A stretch of DNA of 59,943 nucleotides. It comes from Gordonia soli NBRC 108243 (lineage in GTDB: Bacteria > Actinomycetota > Actinomycetes > Mycobacteriales > Mycobacteriaceae). The notes below the pieces were generated by a model. That model had not been told where the DNA came from and searched no databases. It saw only the letters and a list, made by a program, of their open reading frames with translations. The position numbers were made by a program, and so were the translations under genes. The stretch is from the NCBI RefSeq assembly GCF_000334455.1, contig NZ_BANX01000041.1, positions 1 to 59,943 of the forward strand. Reading direction: 5' to 3'. Shown here one piece after another: positions 1 through 8,697 of this stretch. Within the stretch, counting starts at the first letter, position 1; each line of letters starts with the position of its first letter.

Positions 1-392
1 CGGCCTCCGCGCGCGGGGACGCGCGGCGCTCGCGTCCGCGACGGCGCCGTCAGCGGCCGGCCGGGGCCGTTTCTTCCGGGTCGGTTCGTCGGCGGCGGTT
101 CGGTCGCCGGCGGTGCGCCCAGAACCGGCTCGATCCTCGGCAGGTCGTCGGCGTGGTCCCCGCGCCGGTCCGTCGGGGTCGCGGATCGGCCGCTGTCCCG
201 GTGCGGGTGCGTCGGCAGGACGACGACGGCGTGCGGCTCGGGGCGCGTCCCCATGGTCGCTGCCGCGACGGTTCCCTTCGGGGTCGCTGCCGCGACGGGG
301 CTCTTCGGTGGCGCTGCCGCGACGGGTCTCGTCGATGTCGCTGCCGCGACGGCGCTGACCGGGGGCGGGTCGGGGGCGCCGGAGTTCCTCAC
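1..392 (-). CDS. 5' part of a minus-strand gene, probably an LCP-family cell-envelope protein; runs off the window edge
   Basis: An open minus-strand frame enters from position 1 and stays open up to a TAG at 468-470. The visible part is low-complexity and rich in Pro, Ala, Arg and Thr, as in disordered cytoplasmic N-termini. It holds a nine-residue repeat of VAAAxPK type, from four 27-bp units. Candidate starts are GTG at 392 and ATG at 254. In mycobacteria the gene divergent from rmlD encodes an LCP (LytR-CpsA-Psr) ligase; that identity rests only on synteny because no catalytic domain is in view. The same frame beyond the TAG, up to a GTG at 659 with an AGAGG upstream, also looks coding, so the true start may lie there and the gene may be interrupted. 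Confidence 0.45.
   Translation of the reverse strand, partial: MRNSGAPDPPPVSAVAAATSTRPVAAAPPKSPVAAATPKGTVAAATMGTRPEPHAVVVLPTHPHRDSGRSATPTDRRGDHADDLPRIEPVLGAPPATEPPPTNRPGRNGPGRPLTAPSRTRAPRVPARGG
258..352. repeat. Four tandem 27-bp repeats in the partial envelope gene
   Basis: The core CGCTGCCGCGACGG recurs at 258, 285, 312 and 339, an exact 27-bp period. Because 27 is nine codons, each unit adds the same residues (VAAA plus variable Pro/Lys/Thr) to the minus-strand protein, which supports that frame being translated. Confidence 0.85.
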
Positions 393-450
393 GTGCGGGC
401 TCGCGTGGTCCCGACCGACGTCGTTGTCCCTCGCGACCGGAGCCGTCGCG

Positions 451-510
451 TCCCAGTCCCTCGCGTCCTAGCCCCTCGCGTCCCAGTCCTTCGTGTCCCA
501 GTCCCTCGCG
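451..510. repeat. Four tandem 15-bp repeats carrying an in-frame TAG
   Basis: Four 15-bp units of TCCCAGTCCCTCGCG type fill 451-510 exactly. On the minus strand each unit reads as the five-residue motif DWDAR or a variant, in the frame of the partial gene downstream. The second unit (466-480) carries TAG where the others have TGG, and GGC where the others have GAC. Confidence 0.85.
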
Positions 511-849
511 TTCGGTGTCGGCGCGGTCGGAGCCCGGGCGCGGTCGTCGCGGTGGGGCCGGTCGTCGCGAGGTCGCGTCACCGGCGTGGGGACGTCCGCC
601 CGGACGTCGGCGCGCGCCTTCGGATCGCGGGTCCACGGTTCGGGGCCTTCGCCTTTCACTCGATCTGCCTCTGTCCACCGGTTCCGGGCGCGACGGGTCG
701 ATGAGCGTGCCGCGGTATTGAAGTGATGAATGAGGTTGTACTGACAACACGTTACTGGTGTGAACAGAGTTTCCGGCCGCGCAACGCCGAGCCGTCCGAC
801 CGAGCTGTGCCGTCGAACAGGATGGCGGGCGCCGGGCAAGATGGGTGCC

Positions 850-1878
850 ATGTCCACCTCGGATCGCCCCGCATCGCCCACCGCCGACCTCGGCACGACG
901 ACCGTCGTGATCATCGGTGCCGCCGGTCAACTGGGGCGAGCGCTCGGTGCCACCGCGCCCGGTGGCGTCGTCATGCGCGGCGCCGACGCCCCTGCGTCTG
1001 CCCCACCCGACTCGGTGTCGGTATCGAAGGTCCGCGTGGTGCCTCTCACATCGGCGGACATCGACATCACCGATCAGGCGTCGGTGGACCGGGCCTTGGA
1101 GTCGCTGGCTCCCGGCGACGTCGTGATCAACTGTGCTGCCTACACCGACGTCGACGGCGCGGAAGAGCACGCCGACGACGCGGCCGCGGTGAACTCGACC
1201 GGTCCGGCGCATCTCGCGCGCACCGTGGCCACCGCGCAGGCCTGGCTGATCCATGTGTCCACCGACTATGTCTTCGCCGGGGCCGCCGCGGGCGATCACA
1301 GCGGCTCACCTGCCGGCGACCGGGCGGGATACGAACCCGACGACATCTCCTCGGCGACCCCACCGGCGACCGTCTACGGCGCGACCAAGCTCGCGGGTGA
1401 GCGCGCGGCACTCGAGGCCGACCCCTCCGCGACGGTGGTCCGGACGGCGTGGGTGTACACCGGGGGCGCCGACGATCGCGACTTCGTCGGCACGATGCGA
1501 CGCCTCGAGCGGCAGCGCGACGAGATCTCGGTCGTCGACGATCAGATCGGGTCGCCGACCTACGCCCCGGATCTTGCACGCGGCCTCTGGGAGCTCGCTC
1601 TGGACACCGATCGCGCACAGGTGTCCGGCCGCATCCTGCATGCCACGAACAACGGTCGTGCCACCTGGTTCGAGGTGGCACGCGCGGTGTTCGCCGAGGT
1701 CGGGGCCGATGCCGAGCGTGTCCGCCCGTGTACGACCGCCGAGTTCCCGCGCCCGGCTCCGCGCCCGGCGTTCTCGGTGCTGTCGGGTGCGTCCTGGGCC
1801 GCGGCCGGGCTCACCCCGCTGCGCGAGTGGCGCACCGCCCTGCACGCCGCGGTGGCGGCGACACCGGGCAGTGACTGA
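850..1878 (+). CDS. rmlD: dTDP-4-dehydrorhamnose reductase
   Basis: RmlD catalyses the NADPH-dependent last step of dTDP-L-rhamnose synthesis, the donor for the rhamnose that links arabinogalactan to peptidoglycan. The 342-aa protein has a Rossmann motif GAAGQLG at residues 23-29, STDYVF at 137-142 and the catalytic YGATK (YxxxK) at 176-180, as in extended SDRs. ATG 850 was chosen; ATG 841 is in frame just upstream and equally possible. It opens a co-directional cluster with wbbL and manB, in the same order as M. tuberculosis Rv3266c-Rv3264c. The name rfbD is also used. Confidence 0.93.
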   Translation: MSTSDRPASPTADLGTTTVVIIGAAGQLGRALGATAPGGVVMRGADAPASAPPDSVSVSKVRVVPLTSADIDITDQASVDRALESLAPGDVVINCAAYTDVDGAEEHADDAAAVNSTGPAHLARTVATAQAWLIHVSTDYVFAGAAAGDHSGSPAGDRAGYEPDDISSATPPATVYGATKLAGERAALEADPSATVVRTAWVYTGGADDRDFVGTMRRLERQRDEISVVDDQIGSPTYAPDLARGLWELALDTDRAQVSGRILHATNNGRATWFEVARAVFAEVGADAERVRPCTTAEFPRPAPRPAFSVLSGASWAAAGLTPLREWRTALHAAVAATPGSD

Positions 1879-1994
1879 GCGAGTACCCCGCCGGGCAGGT
1901 CGAACAGGCCGTGTCCCCATCGTCAGCTGATCCGCCGGGCCTGCGGGCAGTCGGGTTGTCGGCGACGTGCAGGCGGTTGGATACCCTGACCCCC

Positions 1995-2873
1995 GTGACA
2001 GCTCCCCTCGCCGTCGTGACGGTCACGTACTCGTCGGGCGCCTACCTCGAGACCTTCCTGCGCAGCCTGGCCGATGCGTCGGCGACCCTCCCGCCGGTGG
2101 TCATCGCCGACAACGGTTCGGACGACGGCGCCCCCGAGGCCGCCGAGGAGCGCTACGACAACGTCACGCTGGTCCGCACCGGCGGCAACATCGGTTACGG
2201 CGGCGCGATGAACCGGGGGGTGGCCGAACTGGACCCCGAGATCGAGTTCGTGGCCATCGCCAACCCGGATGTCGAGTGGCGGCCCGGTTCGCTGGACGCT
2301 TTGCTCGCAGCGGCACAGCGTTGGCCCGATGCCGGTGCACTCGGTCCGCTGATCTGGGAGCCCGACGGTTCGATCTACCCATCGGCGCGTCGGGTGCCCG
2401 ACCTCGTGTCGGGGACCGGGCACGCCCTCCTGGGGTCGGTCTGGCCGTCCAACCCGTGGACCGCGGCCTACCGCGAGGACGACGCGGAGCCGTCCGAGCG
2501 CGTGGTCGGCTGGTTGTCCGGCTCGTGTCTGCTGGTGCGGCGCAGCGCCTTCGACGCCGTCGGGGGATTCGACGCCCGGTACTTCATGTACATGGAGGAC
2601 GTCGACCTCGGTGATCGGCTGGGCCGTGCCGGGTGGCAGAACGTCTATGTCCCGCACGCGGAGATCGTGCACACGAAGGGACACGCCGCAGGGCGCAACC
2701 CGGAGAAGATGCTGCCCGCGCACCATCAGAGCGCATACCGTTTCCAGGCAGACCGGAATCCGGGTCCGTGGCGGGCGCCGATCAGACTCGCGCTGCGCGT
2801 CGGCCTCGCCGTACGTTCCCGGGTGGCGGTCCGCGCGGCACGACGCGCACTCGATCGCGATCACCGGTCCTGA
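1995..2873 (+). CDS. wbbL: Rhamnosyltransferase WbbL, family 2 glycosyltransferase
   Basis: It is predicted to transfer L-rhamnose from dTDP-rhamnose to decaprenyl-diphospho-GlcNAc, forming the disaccharide linker of the mycolyl-arabinogalactan-peptidoglycan wall. The 292-aa protein has a GT-A fold: a VTVTYSSG start strand, ADNGSDDG, a NPDVEW segment near residue 90, and YMEDVDLGDR with the acidic pair typical of GT2 enzymes. GTG 1995 starts right at the conserved N-terminus; the frame is open upstream but that part is unlike the family. It follows rmlD, which makes its donor. Confidence 0.9.
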   Translation: MTAPLAVVTVTYSSGAYLETFLRSLADASATLPPVVIADNGSDDGAPEAAEERYDNVTLVRTGGNIGYGGAMNRGVAELDPEIEFVAIANPDVEWRPGSLDALLAAAQRWPDAGALGPLIWEPDGSIYPSARRVPDLVSGTGHALLGSVWPSNPWTAAYREDDAEPSERVVGWLSGSCLLVRRSAFDAVGGFDARYFMYMEDVDLGDRLGRAGWQNVYVPHAEIVHTKGHAAGRNPEKMLPAHHQSAYRFQADRNPGPWRAPIRLALRVGLAVRSRVAVRAARRALDRDHRS

Positions 2874-2957
2874 TGACCCGGACCGGTGCGGGGGGACGCT
2901 TTCGGCTCCGACGATCACGACCTCCGGCACCCGCCGGAGTCCAGGAAGGAATCAGCA

Positions 2958-4076
2958 GTGGCCTCTGAAGAACGCACCGCCGACGCGCCCCGAACCGAGG
3001 GTGCCGCGCCGAAGGTCCAGGCTGTCGTCCTGGTCGGCGGCAAGGGCACACGACTGCGCCCGTTGACGCTGTCGGCGCCCAAGCCGATGCTGCCGACCGC
3101 CGGTCTGCCGTTCCTCACCCATCTGTTGTCGCGGATCCGTGCCGCGGGGATCACCGACGTCGTCCTGGGCACCTCGTTCCAGGCGCAGGTGTTCGCCGAT
3201 CATTACGGTGACGGCGCCGACCTCGGCATCTCGCTGCGTTATGTCACCGAGGAGGAGCCCCTCGGCACCGGCGGCGGTATCCGCAACGTCCTCGACCACC
3301 TCACCGCCGACACCATCGTCGTGTTCAACGGCGACGTCCTCAGCGGCGCCGACGTCGGTGACGTCGTGAACACCCACCACACCTCGGGTGCCGACGTCAC
3401 CATGCACCTGGTGCGCGTCGGTGACCCCCGCGCCTTCGGCTGCGTCCCCACCGACGACGCCGGTCGGGTCACCGCGTTCCTGGAGAAGACGCAGGACCCG
3501 CCCACCGACCAGATCAACGCCGGCACGTATGTCTTCCGCCGTGAGGTCATCGAGGAGATCCCGGCGGGACGCGCGGTGTCGGTGGAGCGCGAGGTGTTCC
3601 CGCAGTTGCTCACCGACGGGCGGCACATCCAGGGCCACGTCGACTACTCCTACTGGCGTGACATGGGTACCCCCGAGGACTTCGTCCGTGGCTCGGCCGA
3701 CCTCGTGCGTGGCATCGCACCCTCGCCCGCACTCACGACCACGCACGGTGAGTCGTTGGTGCACGACGGTGCCGGAGTGGCGCCCGGAGCGGTACTGGTC
3801 GGCGGTACCGTCGTCGGCCGCGGCGCGGAGATCGGTCCGCGCGCACGCCTGGACGGCGCGGTGATCTTCGACGGCGCCGTGATCGAGGCAGGTGCTGTCG
3901 TCGAGCGCAGCATCGTCGGGTTCGGCGCGCGACTCGGGCCTCGTGCGCTGGTGCGCGACACGGTCATCGGCGACGGAGCCGAGATCGGCGCGCGGTGTGA
4001 ATTGTTGCGCGGCGCCCGCGTGTGGCCCGGCGTCCAGATCCCCGACAACGGGGTGCGGTTCTCCACCGACGTGTGA
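2958..4076 (+). CDS. manB: Mannose-1-phosphate guanylyltransferase (GDP-mannose pyrophosphorylase)
   Basis: The enzyme makes GDP-mannose from GTP and mannose-1-phosphate for phosphatidylinositol mannosides, lipoarabinomannan and glycoprotein mannosylation. The 372-aa protein has the nucleotidyltransferase signature GGKGTRLRPL at residues 27-36, PKPMLP at 41-46, a FNGDVL metal-binding strand, and a C-terminal hexapeptide-repeat beta-helix rich in GA(V/E)I turns. GTG 2958 is preceded by AGGAAGGA at 2943-2950. It matches Rv3264c (ManB, elsewhere called ManC or MpgA). The symbol is used inconsistently between species; here it follows mycobacterial usage. Confidence 0.88.
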   Translation: MASEERTADAPRTEGAAPKVQAVVLVGGKGTRLRPLTLSAPKPMLPTAGLPFLTHLLSRIRAAGITDVVLGTSFQAQVFADHYGDGADLGISLRYVTEEEPLGTGGGIRNVLDHLTADTIVVFNGDVLSGADVGDVVNTHHTSGADVTMHLVRVGDPRAFGCVPTDDAGRVTAFLEKTQDPPTDQINAGTYVFRREVIEEIPAGRAVSVEREVFPQLLTDGRHIQGHVDYSYWRDMGTPEDFVRGSADLVRGIAPSPALTTTHGESLVHDGAGVAPGAVLVGGTVVGRGAEIGPRARLDGAVIFDGAVIEAGAVVERSIVGFGARLGPRALVRDTVIGDGAEIGARCELLRGARVWPGVQIPDNGVRFSTDV

Positions 4077-4180
4077 TCCCGGCTCTCGGGGTGCGCGGAG
4101 GCCGTCCCGGCGACGGGTCGTCCTTGCGACGACCGCGCGTCCGATCGGTGGTCGACCCGTCCGGTTCTCGCGGTGTCCGG

Positions 4181-4831
4181 TCAGCGCGCCTTGGCGGCCG
4201 CGAGTACACCGGGGCCCAGTGGGATCACCACGGGCAGCAACCGATCGTCGTCGGCGATGGTGATGGCCGCCTCGCGGGCCGCGGTGGTCAGTGTGTCGGT
4301 GCGCGACGGGTCGCCGACGGCACCGTCGGCGGTGGCGTTGTGCACGATCAGCACGCCGCCGGCCCGGAGCAGTCGGACGGCCTCGGTGACGTGTCGCGGA
4401 TGATCGATGACCGGGCCGTCGACGAACACGATGTCGTAGGCGTCGTCGGCGAGCCGGGGGAGCACCTCACGGGGGGCGCCGTTGATCAAGCGGGTCCGGC
4501 CGGCCGCGATGTCGGCAGCCGCGAACGACGCCCGCGCGGCGCGATGGTGTTCGGGTTCAGGATCGATTGTCGTGAGCACGCCGTCGGCGGCCATACCGTT
4601 CAACAGCCACAGGCCGCTCACGCCGGCACCGGTCCCGATCTCCACCACCGCGCGCGCGTCGCAGGCTCGTGCGAGCAGCGCCAGCAGGGCACCGACCGCC
4701 GGGCTGACCGTGCCCGCACCCAGCTCCTCGGCCCGTGCTCGCGCCTCCAGGACGGCGTCGTCCTCGACGATCGCGGACTCCGCATAGTCGATCAGGGAGG
4801 CCGGGCTCGATCGGTCGGGAGAGTCACTCAC
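4181..4831 (-). CDS. SAM-dependent O-methyltransferase (Rv1220c type)
   Basis: This 216-aa class I methyltransferase has the SAM-binding motif EIGTGAGVSG near residue 65, an acidic residue in TTIDPEPEHH that should bind the SAM ribose, and DIVFVDGP, typical of catechol/caffeoyl-CoA-like O-methyltransferases. The substrate is unknown. It is divergent from sigE across a 299-bp gap, as Rv1220c is from sigE in M. tuberculosis, so it may share control with the stress sigma factor. Its C-terminus is short, ending at the last beta strand. Confidence 0.85.
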   Translation of the reverse strand: MSDSPDRSSPASLIDYAESAIVEDDAVLEARARAEELGAGTVSPAVGALLALLARACDARAVVEIGTGAGVSGLWLLNGMAADGVLTTIDPEPEHHRAARASFAAADIAAGRTRLINGAPREVLPRLADDAYDIVFVDGPVIDHPRHVTEAVRLLRAGGVLIVHNATADGAVGDPSRTDTLTTAAREAAITIADDDRLLPVVIPLGPGVLAAAKAR

Positions 4832-5130
4832 CCCACGAGATTAGGCCGAACGGGGTACCAACCGGTGCACGGCACGCCCGACCAGCGCACACTGTGCTCG
4901 ACGGCAGGCACGAAACCTCTCCGCGGGGGTCGGCGCCGACATCCTCAGCGAAACCTCAGCACTCTCATACGGCGACCACACTCCGGTGGGAGAGGGTGAT
5001 CACCAGGACGGGGTCGCAGGGACCACGAACAGCGGAATACCGTGGCGACGTCCGATGTTTACCACCGTGAACATGAGTCAACCCGACGACATGGGTTCGG
5101 CGTGGAGCGAAAGGGAATCGGCCACCGACG
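4832..5130. other. Intergenic region between the divergent methyltransferase and sigE genes
   Basis: No gene is supported in these 299 bases. A weak ECF-like element, GGAAT at 5034-5038 with GTT at 5057-5059, lies before sigE and could be an autoregulatory promoter, but its -35 departs from GGAAC. An AT-richer stretch TGTTTACC follows. No convincing hairpin was seen. Confidence 0.4.
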
Positions 5131-5805
5131 ATGAGTGATCCGCATGGGTCTGTGAACGGCGTCTCGACCGATACCGAGTCGAAGGGTGCCGTGGTCGATA
5201 CAGACGCGACCGACGCAGGCGTTCCCGAGGGCACCGCGGGCTTCGACGCCACCGGCAACGAGCTGTTGATGCCGAGCTGGGACGAGCTGGTCCGCGAGCA
5301 CGCCGACCGGGTCTACCGTCTCGCCTACCGTCTGTCGGGCAATCAACATGACGCCGAGGACCTCACCCAGGAGACGTTCATCCGGGTGTTCCGCTCGCTG
5401 TCGAACTACCGGCCCGGGACCTTCGAGGGCTGGCTGCACCGCATCACCACCAACCTCTTCCTGGACATGGTGCGTCGCCGCGCCAAGATCCGTATGGAGG
5501 CGCTGCCCGAGGAGTACGACCGGGTGCCCTCCGACACCCCGGATCCCCAGCAGATCTTCGACAACGCCAACCTCGACCCGGATCTGCAACGGGCGCTCGA
5601 CGCCCTTCCCCCGGAATTTCGTGCCGCGGTCGTCCTGTGTGACATCGAGGGTCTTTCCTACGAGGAGATCGCAACCACCCTCGGTGTGAAGCTCGGCACC
5701 GTCCGGAGCCGCATCCACCGCGGCCGGCAGAGCATCCGCGACCACCTCGCGGCCGCCGGACACACCGACGCCCGCTCGGTCGCAGTCGGGGCCCACCAGT
5801 CCTGA
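5131..5805 (+). CDS. sigE: ECF RNA polymerase sigma factor SigE
   Basis: SigE redirects RNA polymerase to envelope-stress promoters. The 224-aa protein has a variable 50-residue N-terminus, then region 2 (DELVREHADRVYRLAYRL, then AEDLTQETFIRVFR and the promoter-melting WLHRITTNLFLD) at about 50-115, and region 4 (LPPEFRAAVVL, YEEIATTLG, GTVRSRIHRGR) at about 150-205. The following gene is its zinc anti-sigma factor and the next encodes HtrA, the same order as Rv1221-Rv1223. ATG 5131 fits the known long form of SigE; shorter forms from internal starts are known in mycobacteria. Confidence 0.93.
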   Translation: MSDPHGSVNGVSTDTESKGAVVDTDATDAGVPEGTAGFDATGNELLMPSWDELVREHADRVYRLAYRLSGNQHDAEDLTQETFIRVFRSLSNYRPGTFEGWLHRITTNLFLDMVRRRAKIRMEALPEEYDRVPSDTPDPQQIFDNANLDPDLQRALDALPPEFRAAVVLCDIEGLSYEEIATTLGVKLGTVRSRIHRGRQSIRDHLAAAGHTDARSVAVGAHQS

Positions 5806-5898
5806 TCGGCCCGCGGGGCCTGCCCGGCGCGAGCGTTGCGGACGCCTCGTCGCCGACTCTCTCGCCCCCGATCGCCGTCGAGGCGTTCGAGTACTGTC

Positions 5899-5925
5899 GG
5901 GAACCGCCGCGTCCCGAGCTTCGTT
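5899..5925 (+). promoter_or_regulatory. Putative SigE-type promoter upstream of rseA-htrA-tatB
   Basis: GGGAAC (5899-5904) is followed after 17 bases by CGTT (5922-5925), close to the GGAAC-N16/17-GTT pattern of mycobacterial SigE/SigH promoters. It lies about 90 bases before the anti-sigma gene, so SigE could drive its own inhibitor and HtrA independently of the sigE promoter. Confidence 0.45.
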
Positions 5926-6017
5926 ATTCAGTTCGGATAGGCTGGGTGGCCGACGGCAGCACGGCAGTTGCGGCACGTCGGTTGCGCAGCGATGACGCAG
6001 ACGAGAGGGGTGAGGTG

Positions 6018-6605
6018 ATGATGGAGGGCAGCGGAGGTCGACCCGCGCCAGGGGAGCACATCGGCGGCCCGCTCGACGGCCACAATCTGCGCCGTCGTCG
6101 CTCGGCTTGGAACCCGGCATCCTGGAGCGCCGGATCGTGGAGTCCCACGTCCTGGTCTCCCGCGTCGGCGTCACTGGCCCCCAACCGCGGATATCGCGCT
6201 CCGGGAACTCCCGGTGGTCGCCGGTTCGCACCCACCGAACATCTCGCACCAGAAGCAGTCGCGGCTTTCGTCGACGGCGAACTCGGCATGACCGCCCACG
6301 CGCGCGCAGCCGACCACCTCGCGATCTGCACCGAATGCATCGCCGCTGTCGACGCGCAGGTCGCCGCCAGGGCTCGTCTGCGCACCTCCGGCGGCATCTC
6401 GATGCCCGCCGGACTGCTCGGCGCGCTGAGTCAGATCCCCACGCGAGAGATCGACATCTCGGGTTCCACCGCAGCGGAGACCGACCGCATCCCGGAGCGT
6501 CGTTCGGGCCGGGGATTCCCGGTCGTCCGACCGTCCGCACCGGATCAGTCGGCACCGAACTTCTCTTCCACCCGTGACCGGATGAATCGCTGGCGAGGCC
6601 GCTGA
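6018..6605 (+). CDS. rseA: Zinc-binding anti-sigma factor of SigE
   Basis: RseA is predicted to hold SigE inactive in the cytoplasm until stress releases it. The 195-aa protein carries the ZAS zinc motif HLAICTEC (HxxxCxxC) near residue 105, inside the sigma-binding helix bundle. No membrane segment is visible, so it is a soluble type. The N-terminal 50 residues hold a tryptophan/serine repeat (SWSAGSWSPTSWSP) not typical of mycobacterial RseA. ATG 6018 has GAGGGG a few bases upstream; GTG 6015 and ATG 6021 also fit. It sits between sigE and htrA. Confidence 0.85.
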   Translation: MMEGSGGRPAPGEHIGGPLDGHNLRRRRSAWNPASWSAGSWSPTSWSPASASLAPNRGYRAPGTPGGRRFAPTEHLAPEAVAAFVDGELGMTAHARAADHLAICTECIAAVDAQVAARARLRTSGGISMPAGLLGALSQIPTREIDISGSTAAETDRIPERRSGRGFPVVRPSAPDQSAPNFSSTRDRMNRWRGR

Positions 6606-6609
6606 CACC

Positions 6610-8136
6610 GTGGAGCCGGACAACACGAACCCGCCCGAGGCCGAGCGGTGGGGGAAACCCGATGCCGGAACCCCGGAAGCCGGCGGATCGCCTGCCGCCG
6701 ACGTGACGCCGACGTCGGCTCGTCACTCTCCGGTCTCTCCATCGACCGCCCAGGTGTTCGGTCGCCCCTCCGGCGTGCGCGGGTCGTTCGCGCCCACCGA
6801 CCGACAGTCGTCGGATCAGCCCGCTCCTCAGGTCGGTCCGCCCGACCCGGTGCTGGCCGAGGCATTCGGGCGGCCCGCCGGTGAGTCGGAGACGTTGCAG
6901 CGCGATCCGCTGGCCCGCTACGGCGAGGAGACCGACGAACCGGCACCTGCCGATCCATGGCGGGACCCGGAGAGCATCGCTGCGCTCGACCGCCCCGCGC
7001 TGGGTACGCCCGAGGTCGCCGAACCGACCACTCCCGGACCGAAACTCGGGATTCGGCAGGTTCTGCTCGGCAACACCGTCACGTGGCACGCACTGGCCAC
7101 CCTCGCCGTCATCGCGCTGCTGATCGGCGTCTTCGGCGGCCTGGTCGGACGATGGACGGCCGAGGTGGTCTCGCCGCTCAACTCCGACTCGGTGCAACTG
7201 TCCACCGGCGACGAGGGCGGCACCGCGCCGCGCTCGTCTGTGGCACGCGTCGCCCAGGCGGTGGAGAAGTCGGTGGTCGCCATCGACGTCCGCACCGGCA
7301 GCGCATTCGGCACCGGATCGGGCTTCGTCATCAACGACGACGGCTACATCGTCACCAACAACCACGTGATCGCGATGGCGGCCAACGACCGCAGCGCAAA
7401 ACTCGAGGTCGTGTTCTCCGACCGCACGCGCGTGCCCGCCCGCATCGCCGGGCGCGACACCAAGACCGACATCGCGGTCGTGAAGGTCGACAACGTCGAC
7501 AACCTGACGGTCTCGAACCTCGGTACGTCGGCCGACCTGCAGATCGGTGAGGAGGTCATCGCCTTCGGATCGCCGCTGGGCCTCGACCGGACCGTCACCA
7601 GCGGCATCGTCAGTGCGCTGAACCGTCCGGTGCCGCTGCGGCCCGACGCCGAGTCCGACACCGATGCGGTGATCGACGCCATCCAGACCGACGCGGCGAT
7701 CAACCCGGGCAACTCCGGCGGCCCCCTGGTCAACGACGACGCGAAGGTCGTCGGGATCAACACCGCGGGTCTCGTCCCCGGTGGCGGCTCCATCGGACTG
7801 GGTTTCGCGATCCCGATCGATCAGGTCGTGCCCATCGCGCAGGCATTGATCCGCGACGGCCGGGTGAACCACCCGCAGATCGGGCTCAACGCCAGCTCCG
7901 TCCGCAACGATCGCGTCCTCGGCGCCCAGGTCCGTAACGTCGTCGCCGGTGGTCCGGCCGAAAGAGCAGGCGTGCGTGAGAACGATGTGGTCACCTCGTT
8001 CAACGGACGTGCCATCGAGAGCGCCGACGAATTGACGGTCGCGGTCCGAACGGCGAAGATCGACGGCGCGGTGAAGTTCAAGTACTGGCGTGACGGTCGG
8101 ACCTTCGACGGTACGATCACGCCGACCAGCGACTGA
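6610..8136 (+). CDS. htrA: Membrane-anchored HtrA-like serine protease with PDZ domain
   Basis: HtrA degrades or refolds damaged envelope proteins and is part of the SigE response. The 508-aa protein has a disordered acidic/Pro-rich cytoplasmic part, one membrane helix at about 157-182, a trypsin-like domain with triad His252 (NNHVIAM), Asp287 (TKTDIAVV) and Ser369 (GNSGGPL), and a C-terminal PDZ domain from about 405. It starts at GTG 6610, four bases after rseA. It corresponds to Rv1223. Confidence 0.92.
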   Translation: MEPDNTNPPEAERWGKPDAGTPEAGGSPAADVTPTSARHSPVSPSTAQVFGRPSGVRGSFAPTDRQSSDQPAPQVGPPDPVLAEAFGRPAGESETLQRDPLARYGEETDEPAPADPWRDPESIAALDRPALGTPEVAEPTTPGPKLGIRQVLLGNTVTWHALATLAVIALLIGVFGGLVGRWTAEVVSPLNSDSVQLSTGDEGGTAPRSSVARVAQAVEKSVVAIDVRTGSAFGTGSGFVINDDGYIVTNNHVIAMAANDRSAKLEVVFSDRTRVPARIAGRDTKTDIAVVKVDNVDNLTVSNLGTSADLQIGEEVIAFGSPLGLDRTVTSGIVSALNRPVPLRPDAESDTDAVIDAIQTDAAINPGNSGGPLVNDDAKVVGINTAGLVPGGGSIGLGFAIPIDQVVPIAQALIRDGRVNHPQIGLNASSVRNDRVLGAQVRNVVAGGPAERAGVRENDVVTSFNGRAIESADELTVAVRTAKIDGAVKFKYWRDGRTFDGTITPTSD

Positions 8137-8163
8137 CGGTCGACAGCGAGCAGGGACGGCGAG

Positions 8164-8637
8164 ATGTTCAGCAACATCGGATGGGGCGAACTGCTCATCC
8201 TGCTGGCCGCGGGCCTGATAATCCTCGGCCCGGAACGCCTCCCGGGTGCGGTCTCGTGGTCGATGAAGTCGCTGCGACAGGTTCGCGACTACGCCACCGG
8301 CGCCAGCAGCCAGCTCCGCGACGAGCTCGGTCCGGAGTTCGACGAACTGCGCAAACCGCTGTCGGAACTGAACGAGTTGCGGGGGATGACGCCGCGCGCG
8401 ATGGTGACCAAACACCTTCTGGACGGCGACAACTCGCTGTTCGACACCTTCGGCTCGTCACCGACCGTCGACCGCTCGAGTGTCGATGCGCCGAACATCA
8501 AGCCGGTGTCCAAGCCGCTGCCGGTCGAGTCACTGCCGGTCGATGCGCCGAATCCGACCTCGACGTCGGCCGCTGCCGAGAAGGGCGGGCCGACCGAGCG
8601 TTCGCGGCACGACATCACCGACTGGGACGCGACCTAG
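8164..8637 (+). CDS. tatB: Sec-independent translocase component TatB
   Basis: TatB forms the twin-arginine receptor complex with TatC and exports folded proteins. The 157-aa protein starts with MFSNIGWGELLILLAAGLII, a short membrane helix. A conserved Gly-Pro hinge (LGPERLPG), an amphipathic helix with SLRQVRDYA, and a disordered tail with PV/SLPVDAP repeats follow. It lies 27 bases after htrA, the same neighbour as Rv1224. Confidence 0.92.
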   Translation: MFSNIGWGELLILLAAGLIILGPERLPGAVSWSMKSLRQVRDYATGASSQLRDELGPEFDELRKPLSELNELRGMTPRAMVTKHLLDGDNSLFDTFGSSPTVDRSSVDAPNIKPVSKPLPVESLPVDAPNPTSTSAAAEKGGPTERSRHDITDWDAT

Positions 8638-8697
8638 CCGACCGGCTCCCGGTCGCTGCTGCGGCGGCGATCGAACCAGGTTGACCGCCCCGGCCAA

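Noticed and set aside
5034..5059. SigE autoregulatory promoter before sigE
   Set aside because: GGAAT departs from the GGAAC core and spacing is loose, so it is noted only in the intergenic entry.
5059..8415. A 1118-residue minus-strand open frame
   Set aside because: It is opposite sigE, rseA, htrA and tatB, which have clear domains and motifs; its sequence is Arg/Asp/Gly-rich with no domain, typical of high-GC antisense frames.
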